Positions 1 to 8,509 of a stretch of 41,231 nucleotides of DNA are shown in pieces; positions within the stretch are counted from its first letter, which is position 1; each line of letters starts with the position of its first letter. Source of the stretch: CAYZXK01 sp964482395 (GTDB lineage Bacteria; Planctomycetota; Phycisphaerae; UBA1845; Fen-1342); contig CAYZXK010000192.1 of the NCBI GenBank assembly GCA_964482395.1, positions 1-41,231 on the forward strand, read 5' to 3'. Under the pieces are notes generated by a model that was given only the letters and a program-made list of their open reading frames with translations, had not been told where the DNA came from and did not search any database. The position numbers and the translations under genes are program-made.

Positions 1-90
1 CGGATCGTGTACGGTCTGGTGGCGTACTACAACGCCAAGTACGCCACGCGGGTCTGCAAAGAATTCCGGGAGGTCCGCGGTGTGGCCTGA
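1..90 (+). CDS. C-terminal fragment of a possible transposase (partial)
   Basis: An open frame enters from the window edge and ends with TGA at 88-90. The 29 visible residues include YGLVAYYNAKYATRV and end EFREVRGVA. An identical copy ends at 41141 on the minus strand. Presence in two identical inverted copies, close to the repeat boundary, suggests an insertion-sequence transposase tail. No catalytic residue is visible, and I do not recognise the family, so 'transposase' is inferred from context rather than from a motif. Confidence 0.4.
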   Translation, partial: RIVYGLVAYYNAKYATRVCKEFREVRGVA

Positions 91-139
91 AATGCCCTTC
101 TTAACCCGCAACAATTACACACGGGAATTGACGTTACCT
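1..139. repeat. Left copy of a perfect 139-bp inverted repeat at the window edges
   Basis: These bases match the reverse complement of 41092-41230 without a mismatch; identity stops at base 140 (t here, g in the other copy). The inner limit therefore marks the outer end of a repeated element whose body lies outside the window. The repeat holds the last 29 codons and stop of a reading frame directed inward, followed by about 49 noncoding bases, the arrangement expected of one end of an insertion sequence. The element family is not recognised. Confidence 0.85.
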
Positions 140-2991
140 TCCATGGGGACCAGCAGGAGCTTGGCGTGGTAGGTGTAACGCTGCTCGGAGTCGAAGGACC
201 GATAAGCTTTGAGTAGCCGTTCCCGGGCTCGTTCCCGATCGCCCGCCGCCAGTAGCATGACCCCGGCGTGGAAATCCGCCTCCCCGGACAGCTTCCAGGG
301 TGCGCCGGTCTCTCCGGCCAGCGCGACCGCGAGTTCCTCCAAGCCGGTCGCGGGGCCGCCGGTGAGGCAGTGCGTGTACAGTTCTCTAACCCACTGCTCG
401 GTCTGGGGCGGAACGAGCTCGGCCGCGAAATCCACCGAGCTGGCCCGCGCGGAAAGCAACGCTTCGGCTTCCTCCTTCTGACCCAGCAGCCGCAGGCAGG
501 TCGCCGACCAGAGGACCGCCTGGGCGCTCGTTTCCGGGTGGTCGGCCAGAGCCCGGGCATGGTGCAGAGCGGTGGCCATGTCGCCGGCCTCAGCACACAC
601 CAGGGCCGGATAAACGTGCAAGTACAACCGATTGGTCGGATCGTAGCTGCTGCACGCCGCCAGGTCCTGCAAAGCCGCCTGGTACTGGCCCTGCCAATAG
701 CGCAGCCGCCAGCGGTAGTGATAGCCCTCCCACTGACTGCGCGACTGACGGGCCAGGTTGATGGCCCGGGTCCGGGCCTCGATCGCCTCGGCGTACCGCC
801 CCAAGCTCTCCAGGCACTCGGCCTCGGCGGTGACCGGCCGATCGTCGCTCGGATCAGCCTCCTGTCCGGCGCGGGCCAGCTCGAGGGCCCGGGCGTAGCA
901 CTCGTCAACCGTGTCGTCACGCGCGCCCCGACTTCCCTGATAGATCTCGGCTTCCAGGCGGTGAGTGATCGACAGCAGGTAGTACGGGTAAGCGCCGTAA
1001 TGCCGCTGCGCGATCAACTGGCCGAGACCGGCTTTGATCTCCGACAGGTCATCCAGGGTGCGGCTGGCGTACATCCGCTGATTCTGAGCCCGCGCCAAAT
1101 GCAGCACCGCCTGCGGGTGAAAACCGTGCTCTTGTGCCCGCAGGGTGTTTGCCTGACGGTAGGATTCGATCGCCGCGGCCGGGTCCTGACGATGGATGGC
1201 CAGGCCGCGGAAGAACCAGGCATCCGGGGTCATTCGCCCGGCCCCGGATTGCCGCAATTGCTCGGCTCGCTCAAAGGTTGTTCTGGCCGCCTCAGTGAAC
1301 CGTTCCCGCCCCTGGGCCCAGGCCAACAAATACAGTGCCCGCAGGTCGGTCGGTTCCTGCTCGAGGACTGCCTCCAGGTGAGAGATTGCACCAACCTGGT
1401 CATCTGCGCCCAGGGCGGCCAATCCCGCGACCAGATTCAACTGCAACGGGTCGGCCCCGAGTGCCTCGGCCAGCTTGATGTCCGAGGCGACCAGCTCAGG
1501 ATGACGGTAATCGTTATACACGAGCTGGTCGTAGGCCCGGGTCAGAAGCTGTCGGGCCTGCTCCTGCCGCATCTGGCTCAGTGTCCATAGCAAGCCGATG
1601 GCCAGGGCGACGGTCGCGCCGGTCGCCAGGATGGCTGCGCTGATTGTCGGGTGACGACGTACCCATTTGGCAGCCCGAACCACCCGGGGAGTCCGTCGGG
1701 AGAGGATGGGCCGGCCCAGGGCGAAGCGGCGTAAGTCCTCGGCCAGCAACCCGGCCCTGGGATGTCGGCGTGCCGGGTCCTTTTCGATGGCCCGCAGGCA
1801 GATGGTTTCCAGCTCGACTGGGATTTCCGGGTTCACCCGGCGTGGGGGCGCCGGGTCCTGGGTGCAGATCGCGGAGATTATCTGTTCGCGGGTCGGCCCG
1901 TCGAACGGTTTGCGCCCCGTGATCACCTCGTAGAGTGTCACGCCCAGCGAGTAGATGTCCGTGCGGTGGTCGATCTGGTCAATCTGGCCGCGGATCTGCT
2001 CCGGCGACAGATACGCCGGCGTGCCCATGATCTCCCCGCTGATGGTCAGATGGGGCTGATCGGTCATCCGGGCCAGTCCGAAGTCGGTCAGATGCAGCCG
2101 ATTGTCGCTGCCCAGCAGCAGGTTGTGAGGCTTGACGTCCCGGTGAATCACGCCCTCGCGATGGGCGCATTCCAGAGCGTCGGCCACCTCGGCCAGCAGC
2201 CCGGCCAGATGGCGGTAGTCGGCCCGGGTCCAGTGCGGCCTGGTGCGGGGTTGGGCGTCATTGGGCGAACTGTCCGCCCGGCTGGCGGCCTTCACCAGCG
2301 GCGCCGCCCCTGGATCCTTCAGCCGGATGCCCGAGGAACTGCCGGCCGCCGCGGAACTGAGCAGCTCGGGACAACCCCGAATCACCGTATCCAGCCCCAC
2401 GCCATCCACCAGCTCCATGGCATAGTAGAAGTGCCCGTTGTGCTCGCCCTGGGCGTAGATGGATACGACGTTCGTATGATGGATGCGGGCTGCGGCCTGG
2501 GCCTCGGCTCGAAAACGCTGGACCGCGACCGGGCCGTACCGGAGATACTCCGGCAAGACCTTCAAAGCCACCTCCCGGCCCAGCGAGATTTGCCGAGCCC
2601 TGTAGACTATCCCCATCCCCCCACGGCCCAGCTCCTCCAGGATCTCGAAATCGCCCAGCCGGCTGTGCGGGCCCAGCGTCGGGCGGGCAATCGCGCGACT
2701 GAACGAGTCGCTGGCCGATCCGAACTCCCCGTCATCTGTGATCTGGGCCGGCCCCGCGCCGCTGGGGTCGAACCCAAAGGCCTCACGAAGGTCCGAAATC
2801 AGCGCCGCCTCGGCCGGCTCGCATTCTTCGGGCGTCAGTTCTGACTGGGTGGCCTCCATTTGCGGGTCCGACGCTGCCAGTTCGACGGAGAGAGTCAGGG
2901 GGTGGCCGCAGCGCAGGCACCGGCTCGGGCCGGCTCCGGGCTCCACCGGCGTGGTCGAGCCACACTTCGGACACACCGCTGCCGCACTCAC
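115..2991 (-). CDS. Membrane-anchored Ser/Thr protein kinase with zinc ribbon and TPR region
   Basis: A 958-residue Hanks-type kinase, probably phosphorylating Ser/Thr on regulatory targets. Start is GTG at 2991, with a GAGGG sequence 9 bases upstream. Order of parts: zinc ribbon (CPKCG at 7-11, CLRCG at 25-29); kinase domain about 115-425 with glycine loop GRGGMG (122-127), K144 in VALKVL, HRD 283-285, DFG 303-305 and GTPAYLSPEQ; a low-complexity insertion at about 206-256 between the lobes; one transmembrane helix at about 449-471; then about 480 residues of TPR-like helices. The domain order puts the kinase in the cytoplasm and the TPR part outside the membrane. The next gene upstream, same strand, is an ECF-like sigma factor, a pairing seen repeatedly in planctomycetes. 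The last seven codons and the stop lie in the inverted repeat, so the C-terminus is probably altered by insertion of the element. Confidence 0.92.
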   Translation of the reverse strand: MSAAAVCPKCGSTTPVEPGAGPSRCLRCGHPLTLSVELAASDPQMEATQSELTPEECEPAEAALISDLREAFGFDPSGAGPAQITDDGEFGSASDSFSRAIARPTLGPHSRLGDFEILEELGRGGMGIVYRARQISLGREVALKVLPEYLRYGPVAVQRFRAEAQAAARIHHTNVVSIYAQGEHNGHFYYAMELVDGVGLDTVIRGCPELLSSAAAGSSSGIRLKDPGAAPLVKAASRADSSPNDAQPRTRPHWTRADYRHLAGLLAEVADALECAHREGVIHRDVKPHNLLLGSDNRLHLTDFGLARMTDQPHLTISGEIMGTPAYLSPEQIRGQIDQIDHRTDIYSLGVTLYEVITGRKPFDGPTREQIISAICTQDPAPPRRVNPEIPVELETICLRAIEKDPARRHPRAGLLAEDLRRFALGRPILSRRTPRVVRAAKWVRRHPTISAAILATGATVALAIGLLWTLSQMRQEQARQLLTRAYDQLVYNDYRHPELVASDIKLAEALGADPLQLNLVAGLAALGADDQVGAISHLEAVLEQEPTDLRALYLLAWAQGRERFTEAARTTFERAEQLRQSGAGRMTPDAWFFRGLAIHRQDPAAAIESYRQANTLRAQEHGFHPQAVLHLARAQNQRMYASRTLDDLSEIKAGLGQLIAQRHYGAYPYYLLSITHRLEAEIYQGSRGARDDTVDECYARALELARAGQEADPSDDRPVTAEAECLESLGRYAEAIEARTRAINLARQSRSQWEGYHYRWRLRYWQGQYQAALQDLAACSSYDPTNRLYLHVYPALVCAEAGDMATALHHARALADHPETSAQAVLWSATCLRLLGQKEEAEALLSARASSVDFAAELVPPQTEQWVRELYTHCLTGGPATGLEELAVALAGETGAPWKLSGEADFHAGVMLLAAGDRERARERLLKAYRSFDSEQRYTYHAKLLLVPMEGNVNSRV

Positions 2992-3109
2992 CCGACGGTC
3001 CCTCCGCTCCTGCCGTCCTCATCATATAGACTGACCGCGGACACAGTTTGACACGACGGAAGGCGCCAACGGCCAAAGCGCTCCCGGCCCGCTCGACCGG
3101 GACGCGATT

Positions 3110-3706
3110 CTAGACGTCTCCGTCCGGGTCCAGCGTGGCCAGATGCTCCTTCAGACGCTTCAGGACTCGGCTGCGGGCCTGATAGACGCTGGCCTTGCTA
3201 AGTCCGAGCTTCTCGGCGGTCTCGCCGACTGGGCGGCCCGCCAATACGTGCATCTCAAATGCCTTGAGCGTGATGGGTTCAAACTCCCCCGCGATCGTGC
3301 TCATCGCCCACCGCAGGCGGTGCAGTTGCCATTCCCGCTCCCAGCGATGGTCGGAACTGGCCTCCTTTTGGCTGGCCAGGTAGTCGAAGTTCTGTGGGTC
3401 CAGGCTGAAAGGCTGCTGGGCCTGTTTGCTGGCTCGACGGGCCATGGCATGGATCACGGCGGACCGGAGGTAGGTCCGAAACCGCCCCTTGCGGGCGTCA
3501 TACTCCAGGTCTCCGATCGCCTTGAACAGGTACATCTCGACTTCCTGGACAATATCCTCGGCGTCGGCGTGGCCGGCGCCCCGGCTGCGGGCGTACCGGT
3601 ACAGCAACTGGCCATAGCGGTCGTGGAATTCCTGCCAGGAAAGCTGGTCGGCCCGGTCACGCAGGCGCAGCAGAAAAGTCAGGCGTGTAGAGTCACCCTG
3701 GCTCAT
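3110..3706 (-). CDS. ECF-like RNA polymerase sigma-70 family factor
   Basis: A 198-residue sigma factor with only regions 2 and 4, directing RNA polymerase to specific promoters. Region 2 contains FHDRYGQLLYRYARSRG and DAEDIVQEVEMYLF; region 4 contains the helix-turn-helix GRPVGETAEKLGLSKASVYQARSRVLKRLKEHL (key stretch GLSKASVYQARSR). ATG at 3706 is used; a TTG one codon earlier is possible. No Shine-Dalgarno sequence is visible. The gene lies 118 bases upstream of the kinase at 115-2991 on the same strand. No anti-sigma factor gene is nearby, so control by phosphorylation from the neighbouring kinase is a reasonable inference, not shown by the sequence. Confidence 0.9.
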   Translation of the reverse strand: MSQGDSTRLTFLLRLRDRADQLSWQEFHDRYGQLLYRYARSRGAGHADAEDIVQEVEMYLFKAIGDLEYDARKGRFRTYLRSAVIHAMARRASKQAQQPFSLDPQNFDYLASQKEASSDHRWEREWQLHRLRWAMSTIAGEFEPITLKAFEMHVLAGRPVGETAEKLGLSKASVYQARSRVLKRLKEHLATLDPDGDV

Positions 3707-3872
3707 CAATGGCCATTGTCCCAGACCGGACCGGCCGTCACAACGTTAACTGCGACGGTTCTCCCCGCCGGGCCCGGCTTTTCTCCGCCGCCCGCGGCGC
3801 GTGCTGGACGGTCTGACTGATGACCGGACGTCCCCCTCCTGGCGGCATTCCAGCCGGATTGCCCGCGGTACC

Positions 3873-3915
3873 CCGTCCGGGCGGACGGTCAAGACCACGG
3901 ACCCGCCGAGGCGGG
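3873..3915 (-). terminator. Two adjacent stem-loops just downstream of murG
   Basis: Two compact inverted repeats lie just past the murG stop codon: CCCGCC/GGCGGG at 3902-3915 with a 2-base loop, and CCGTCCG/CGGACGG at 3873-3888. Neither is followed by a T-run on the minus strand, so these are terminator-like or mRNA-end structures rather than classic intrinsic terminators. Confidence 0.35.
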
Positions 3916-3917
3916 CG

Positions 3918-5018
3918 CTATCCACTTCGCATCCACCGGGCGACCGCGTCGGCGGCACCCTGCCGGCCCAGCTCTCTCGCGGCCCGCGCCATTGAGGCAC
4001 GCACCCGGGGATCGGTCAGCCGCTCAAGGGCGGCCCGCAAGCCCGGTTCGTTCAGCTCGGGTCGGAGTTGATCTTCCATCCAGATCGCCGCCCCATAATC
4101 CGCCAGCACCTGGGCGTTGGCCTGCTGATGGCGGTCGCGATGGAAGGGGTAAGGCAGAAGTATCGAGGGTTTTCCCAGCGCGGTCAGCTCCGCGAGGGTG
4201 GAGGCGCCGGCGCGGGATACCACCAGGTCGGCGGCAGCCAGAGCCAGCCACATCTGGCCCGCAAAACTGCGAACCTGGGCCGGTGCGCCGTCGGACGCGT
4301 AGGCCGCTCGGACCGCCGCCTGGTCGGCCGGTCCGGTCAGATGGAGAAGCTGCCAGTCCGGGTGCTCGGCATGAAACCGCGGCCAGACCCGGACCATGAC
4401 CTGGTTGAGGGTGTGGGCACCCTGCGAGGCCCCGGTCACCAGCAGAGTCGGTCGCTCCGGCTGAAGTTCGAACAGCCTTCGCCCCTGGTCCGGATCGGCG
4501 TTGGCGAATTCCGGGCGGACGGGGCAGCCCAGCGTCAGGCAGTTGGTACCCGGCGGAAAGTGACCGCGCGAGACCTCCCACTGCAAGACCACCAGGTCCG
4601 CATGCCGGGCCAAATGTCGGTTGGCTCGACCGGGAATGGCGTCGGGATTGAGGATCGCCGTCCGAATGCCCAGGGCCCGGGCTTCTATCACTGCCGGCCC
4701 GGCGCCATAGCCACCCAGCCCCAGGACTGCCTGCGGGCAATGAGTCTTCAGAAATCGGCGTGCCAGGCGTCGACTGGTCCACCAATGCCACAAGAACGAT
4801 GGGGCTCGCAGGGGGTGGAGTGTGAACGGCCGGACCGGTTGCACCACCTGCTGATAATCGTGGGAAGCGAGCAGCTCGCGGTCCAGGGGCCGATCGGTGG
4901 TGAAAAACGCTATGCTCGCGGCCGGTTCCAGGTGGGTGAGAGCTTGTGCGACCGCCAGGCCGGGGAACAAGTGCCCGCCGGTGCCCCCGCCCGCAAAGAC
5001 ATAACACAACCGGGCCAT
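3918..5018 (-). CDS. murG: UDP-GlcNAc:undecaprenyl-PP-MurNAc-pentapeptide GlcNAc transferase MurG
   Basis: MurG makes lipid II by adding GlcNAc to lipid I on the inner face of the cytoplasmic membrane, the last cytoplasmic step of peptidoglycan synthesis. The 366-residue protein is normal length for the family. It begins with the diagnostic loop FAGGGTGGHLFPGLAVAQAL (glycine-rich GGGTGGH at 10-16), has LGLGGYGAGPAVIEA in the N-terminal domain, and in the C-terminal GT-B domain GASQGAHTLNQ and DLVVSRAGASTLAEL, followed by KPSILLPYP, which contact the UDP-sugar. ATG at 5018 is used; no ribosome binding site is evident. It stands apart from any mur/fts cluster. A planctomycete murG fits evidence that many members make peptidoglycan. 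Confidence 0.95.
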   Translation of the reverse strand: MARLCYVFAGGGTGGHLFPGLAVAQALTHLEPAASIAFFTTDRPLDRELLASHDYQQVVQPVRPFTLHPLRAPSFLWHWWTSRRLARRFLKTHCPQAVLGLGGYGAGPAVIEARALGIRTAILNPDAIPGRANRHLARHADLVVLQWEVSRGHFPPGTNCLTLGCPVRPEFANADPDQGRRLFELQPERPTLLVTGASQGAHTLNQVMVRVWPRFHAEHPDWQLLHLTGPADQAAVRAAYASDGAPAQVRSFAGQMWLALAAADLVVSRAGASTLAELTALGKPSILLPYPFHRDRHQQANAQVLADYGAAIWMEDQLRPELNEPGLRAALERLTDPRVRASMARAARELGRQGAADAVARWMRSG

Positions 5019-5121
5019 GGGGCGGCATCATACCGGGAGAATGGGGGCTACAGAATTGCGACTCGTGGCCCGCTACGGGGGCTCGCGTTGTCTGCGGTCC
5101 GTACTGGCAGCGGCCGGGACC

Positions 5122-6117
5122 TCATCCCACCCGCGAGCAGACGAACTCGGCCAGGGCCTCCAGGCTCTCGCGGGCGGCGGAGGGCGGCAGCTCGTCCAAA
5201 GCCTGTCGAGCCCGATAGCTATGTTCGCGGGCGGCTGTCTGGGCATAGGTGATACTGCCGGAGGCCAGCAACAGGGCGGTTATTTGCCGGGAACGCCGCG
5301 GATAGTCGCCCGCCAGCAACCTCAGCAGACGCTGGCGCCGCGACTGCGGCGAATGCCGCAGGCAGTGAATCACCGGCAAAGTCGGCTCACCCTGGCCCAG
5401 GTCGCGCCCCAGCGATTTGCCCACCTCCGATTCGTCGCCGACCAAATCCAACAGGTCGTCTGTGATCTGGAAGGCTATGCCCAGCGACCGTCCAAACTGC
5501 TTAAGCGAGTCCAGCCGCTTCTGGTCCGCGCCGGCATACGCGGCACCCAGGTGGCAACAGGTCTCCAGCAGGGTCGCGGTCTTGCGACCGATGATGTCCA
5601 GGTATTCCGCTTCGCTCAGCTCGTAGTTGCCACGATTGGCCACCTGCATTATCTCGCCTTCGCAGACCGTGATCGCGGTCCGTCCGATAAGCTGCGCGGC
5701 GAACTGGGAATCGAGCTGGCTGCACAAGGCGAACGCGTGGCTATAGAGGAAATCGCCCATCAGGACCGCCTGCTGGCTGCCCCATTGGCGGTTGACGGTC
5801 GGTGCTCGACGGCGGATGTCGGCCTCGTCCAGCAGATCGTCATGCACCAGCGTGGCCAGGTGCACCAGCTCGACCACCGCAGCCAAGATGTGGTGCTCGT
5901 CGCGAACGGCCCCGCAGGCTTTGGCACTCAGCAGCAGCAGCCCGGGCCGCAGCAGCTTCCCATGAAACTGCCCCACGTGCCGGCAGAGCCGACCGACGAC
6001 TTCCTGTCCGGTGGTCAGTTCATCGGCCAAAATGCGCCGGGTCTCGGCCAGGTCGGTGGCGATGGGAAGGTACAACTCGCCGAGCGAGGGCGTCTGGCAG
6101 CGTCCGTCCAGCCGCAC
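5122..6117 (-). CDS. Long-chain polyprenyl diphosphate synthase (IspB/HepT type)
   Basis: A trans-prenyltransferase that extends an allylic diphosphate with isopentenyl diphosphate units, giving the side chain of a respiratory quinone or a similar long isoprenoid. The first aspartate-rich motif is DDLLDEAD at 93-100 and the second is ITDDLLDLVGDESEVGKSLG near residue 220; KLLRPGLLLLSA precedes the first. GTG at 6117 is preferred: a GGAGGA sequence stands about five bases before it and the resulting 331 residues match the family. An upstream ATG at 6207 would add 30 residues unlike the family. The residue pattern around the first motif does not by itself fix chain length. The gene is 103 bases upstream of murG on the same strand and may share a transcript. 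Confidence 0.9.
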   Translation of the reverse strand: MRLDGRCQTPSLGELYLPIATDLAETRRILADELTTGQEVVGRLCRHVGQFHGKLLRPGLLLLSAKACGAVRDEHHILAAVVELVHLATLVHDDLLDEADIRRRAPTVNRQWGSQQAVLMGDFLYSHAFALCSQLDSQFAAQLIGRTAITVCEGEIMQVANRGNYELSEAEYLDIIGRKTATLLETCCHLGAAYAGADQKRLDSLKQFGRSLGIAFQITDDLLDLVGDESEVGKSLGRDLGQGEPTLPVIHCLRHSPQSRRQRLLRLLAGDYPRRSRQITALLLASGSITYAQTAAREHSYRARQALDELPPSAARESLEALAEFVCSRVG

Positions 6118-6370
6118 GTGGCTCCTCCGCACCGTACCCCATGCCCCACTGTCAGTTTGGCCGGGCCGGAGAAGACCGTCCAGCGGGAGTAGAAGTTTCA
6201 GAAACATTGAAAGATCGGCGGGCCACCGGGCGGGACCGGTTCGCCCTTGCGGCCCAAAGCAACTGGGCCTCCGCAGGGCGGGTCAGCGGGGCGACCGACC
6301 AGGCTGGCTTCTCTGCTGCCAACCGTGCCTCCTGTACAGGTATGCTGCGAGTGGTAGCATATTCAGCCTG

Positions 6371-8452
6371 ATGACTAAGCCTGCCGCGGAGCCACGGATG
6401 GCCGTCAAACCGAAAAGCAGCCGGTCGGGATCCGAAACGCCTTCCCTGTTCGAATCAGTCCCGACTCGTTCCATCCCGGTCACCAGCGTAACCCGACCGA
6501 CCTGGCAGCCGGGGCTGGAAGCCACTCAGGTTGAGGTTGGCGCGGAGTCGCCGACAACCGCGGCGGCTCTTGCGCGGCCCGCTGTCGCAGGCCAGGCGGA
6601 CCAGCCGGCCGCCCCGCGAACTCGGCGCCCGCAGCGGGCGGACGGGCCACGGGCCGGATCGCAGAAGGCCCGGTTGGTCCGGGGCCGGGCTGAATCGACG
6701 GAAGTCACCGCCGAGACCCTGGCCGGCCAGCAGCGGGACATCTCCGTCTCGGAGTTCTTCGCCAAGAATCGCCATCTGCTGGGCTTCGACAACAAGCGGA
6801 AGGCCCTGCTGACGACGGTGAAGGAGGCGGTGGACAACAGCCTGGATGCCTGCGAAGAGGCGGGGATTCTGCCCGAGCTGCACATCGCGGTCGAGCAGCT
6901 TGCGGAGGAGCGGTTCCGGGTGACGGTTCGCGACAATGGCCCGGGGATTGTGCGGACCCAGATTCCCAACATCTTCGGCAAGTTGCTTTACGGGTCCAAG
7001 TTCCATCGGCTCAAGATGGCCCGTGGGCAGCAGGGGATCGGGATTTCGGCGGCCGGCATGTACGGCCTGCTTACCACCGGCAAGAGCGTTCATATCACCT
7101 CGCGCACCAGTTCTAACCAGCCCGCCCATCATTTCCAGATTCAGATGGACACGGCCCGGAACCGTCCAGAGGTCATTCTGGAGGAGACGGTCGAGGTGCC
7201 CTGGCAGAGGGGGACCGAGGTAAGCATCGAACTGGTGGCCAATTACACCAAAGGTCGTCAGTCGGTAGACGAATATGTTGAGCAGACCGCGATCGCCAAC
7301 CCTCACGCGCTGATTCATTACCTTTCGCCGCTGGGTGAGCGGCGGGAGTTCCCGCGCGGGTCGGGTGAGTTGCCGGCGGCAACTCGGGAGATCAAACCCC
7401 ATCCGCACGGCATCGAGCTGGGCGTGCTGATGAAGATGCTCAAGCAGGCCAAGGGGATCAGGCTGGCGGGCTTCCTCCAGCGCGAGTTCTGCCGGGTTTC
7501 GGCCGGCGGGGCCCAGGCGATCTGTCAGGCGGCCGGTCTGAGCCCCAAAGCTTATCCCAATCAGATCGGGACCCACGAAGTGGAGCGGCTCTACCAGGCC
7601 ATGCAGAGCGTGCGGTTCATGGCTCCGCCGACCGATTGCCTGGCGCCCATCGGCGTTCGCAGCCTGCTGGCCGGCCTGCTCAAGGAGGTCAAGGCGGAGT
7701 TCTTCGCCGCCACCACCCGCGAGCCGGCAGTCTACCGGGGCAATCCGTTTCAGATCGAGATCGGGCTGGCCTACGGCGGGAACCTGCCCGCCGACCAGCC
7801 GGCCCGCGTGATCCGATTCGCCAACCGCGTGCCTCTGCTGTACCAGCAGTCGGCCTGCGCTGCCTACAAGAGCGTGCTGGATGTCGATTGGCGCAACTAC
7901 GGTCTGTCGCAGCCGTCCGGCGGCCTGCCGGTCGGGCCGCTGGTGATCATGATCCACATGGCCAGCGTGTGGGTCCCGTTCACCAGCGAAAGCAAGGAAG
8001 CCATCGCGGACTACGACGAAATCCGCAAGGAAATGAAGCTGGCGTTGCAGGAATGCGGGCGCAAGCTGGCCACCTACCTGCGCCGTCGACGCCGACAACA
8101 CATGGAAAGCCAACGCCGCAGCATTTTCGAGCGCTACATCGCCGATGTGGCCGAATCGCTGGCCAATCTCACCGGCCAGAGCCAGGAGCGCCTGCTGCGC
8201 GACCTGCGGGCGATCGCCAAGCGCCGTACGGCTCAAGCTGATCTGGAACTGGATGAAGATGGTCGGCCGGTGATGCCGGCTGGGGAAGGGTCGGCCGATC
8301 GCGACACGCCGGGTCCGGCCGGAGAGCGCAGGCGCGACGGTCGAGCGGTCGAAGACCATGATGACCTGCTGTCAGGCGACGACAGCGTGGTCATTGTTTC
8401 GGAGAATGCTGCGGATCGCCTGGCTGCCGGGAACTCGCTCGAAGGCTCGTAG
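6371..8452 (+). CDS. top6B: DNA topoisomerase VI subunit B (GHKL ATPase)
   Basis: Subunit B of type IIB topoisomerase binds and hydrolyses ATP to drive DNA strand passage, while subunit A (Spo11-like) cuts DNA. The Bergerat ATP fold is complete: N-box TVKEAVDNSLDACEEAG, G1 box RDNGPGI, G2 box GQQGIGISAAGMYGLL, then the transducer domain with SQPSGGLPVGPLVIMIHMAS and the switch region FTSESKEAIADYDEI. The protein of about 693 residues has a low-complexity N-terminal extension of about 115 residues before ISVSEFFAKNRHLLGF, and an acidic C-terminal tail. ATG at 6371 is used; ATG at 6398 is possible and has GGAG upstream. A TGGTAGCAT extended -10-like sequence is at 6352-6360. Subunit A, normally adjacent, is not in this window. 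Topoisomerase VI is mainly archaeal, with scattered bacterial occurrence. Confidence 0.93.
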   Translation: MTKPAAEPRMAVKPKSSRSGSETPSLFESVPTRSIPVTSVTRPTWQPGLEATQVEVGAESPTTAAALARPAVAGQADQPAAPRTRRPQRADGPRAGSQKARLVRGRAESTEVTAETLAGQQRDISVSEFFAKNRHLLGFDNKRKALLTTVKEAVDNSLDACEEAGILPELHIAVEQLAEERFRVTVRDNGPGIVRTQIPNIFGKLLYGSKFHRLKMARGQQGIGISAAGMYGLLTTGKSVHITSRTSSNQPAHHFQIQMDTARNRPEVILEETVEVPWQRGTEVSIELVANYTKGRQSVDEYVEQTAIANPHALIHYLSPLGERREFPRGSGELPAATREIKPHPHGIELGVLMKMLKQAKGIRLAGFLQREFCRVSAGGAQAICQAAGLSPKAYPNQIGTHEVERLYQAMQSVRFMAPPTDCLAPIGVRSLLAGLLKEVKAEFFAATTREPAVYRGNPFQIEIGLAYGGNLPADQPARVIRFANRVPLLYQQSACAAYKSVLDVDWRNYGLSQPSGGLPVGPLVIMIHMASVWVPFTSESKEAIADYDEIRKEMKLALQECGRKLATYLRRRRRQHMESQRRSIFERYIADVAESLANLTGQSQERLLRDLRAIAKRRTAQADLELDEDGRPVMPAGEGSADRDTPGPAGERRRDGRAVEDHDDLLSGDDSVVIVSENAADRLAAGNSLEGS

Positions 8453-8509
8453 ACCCTGACCGGCGCCGGGCCGTGGTGGGAGGCGGCTTTTTCCGCCGGG
8501 CGTCTTCGG

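Noticed and set aside
1..139. The inverted repeat as a telomere or phage terminal repeat
   Set aside because: It contains a protein-coding end and lies within or beside ordinary genes; no protelomerase or phage gene is present.
1762..2844. A 360-codon plus-strand frame over the first kinase
   Set aside because: Antisense to a complete kinase domain with all motifs in the opposite strand.
6455..8359. A 634-codon minus-strand frame over topoisomerase VI B
   Set aside because: Shadow of the real gene; composition and lack of motifs match an antisense artefact.
8482..8497. GGCGG-CTTTTT-CCGCC hairpin as terminator of top6B
   Set aside because: Stem is only five pairs and the T-run is in the loop, not after the stem.
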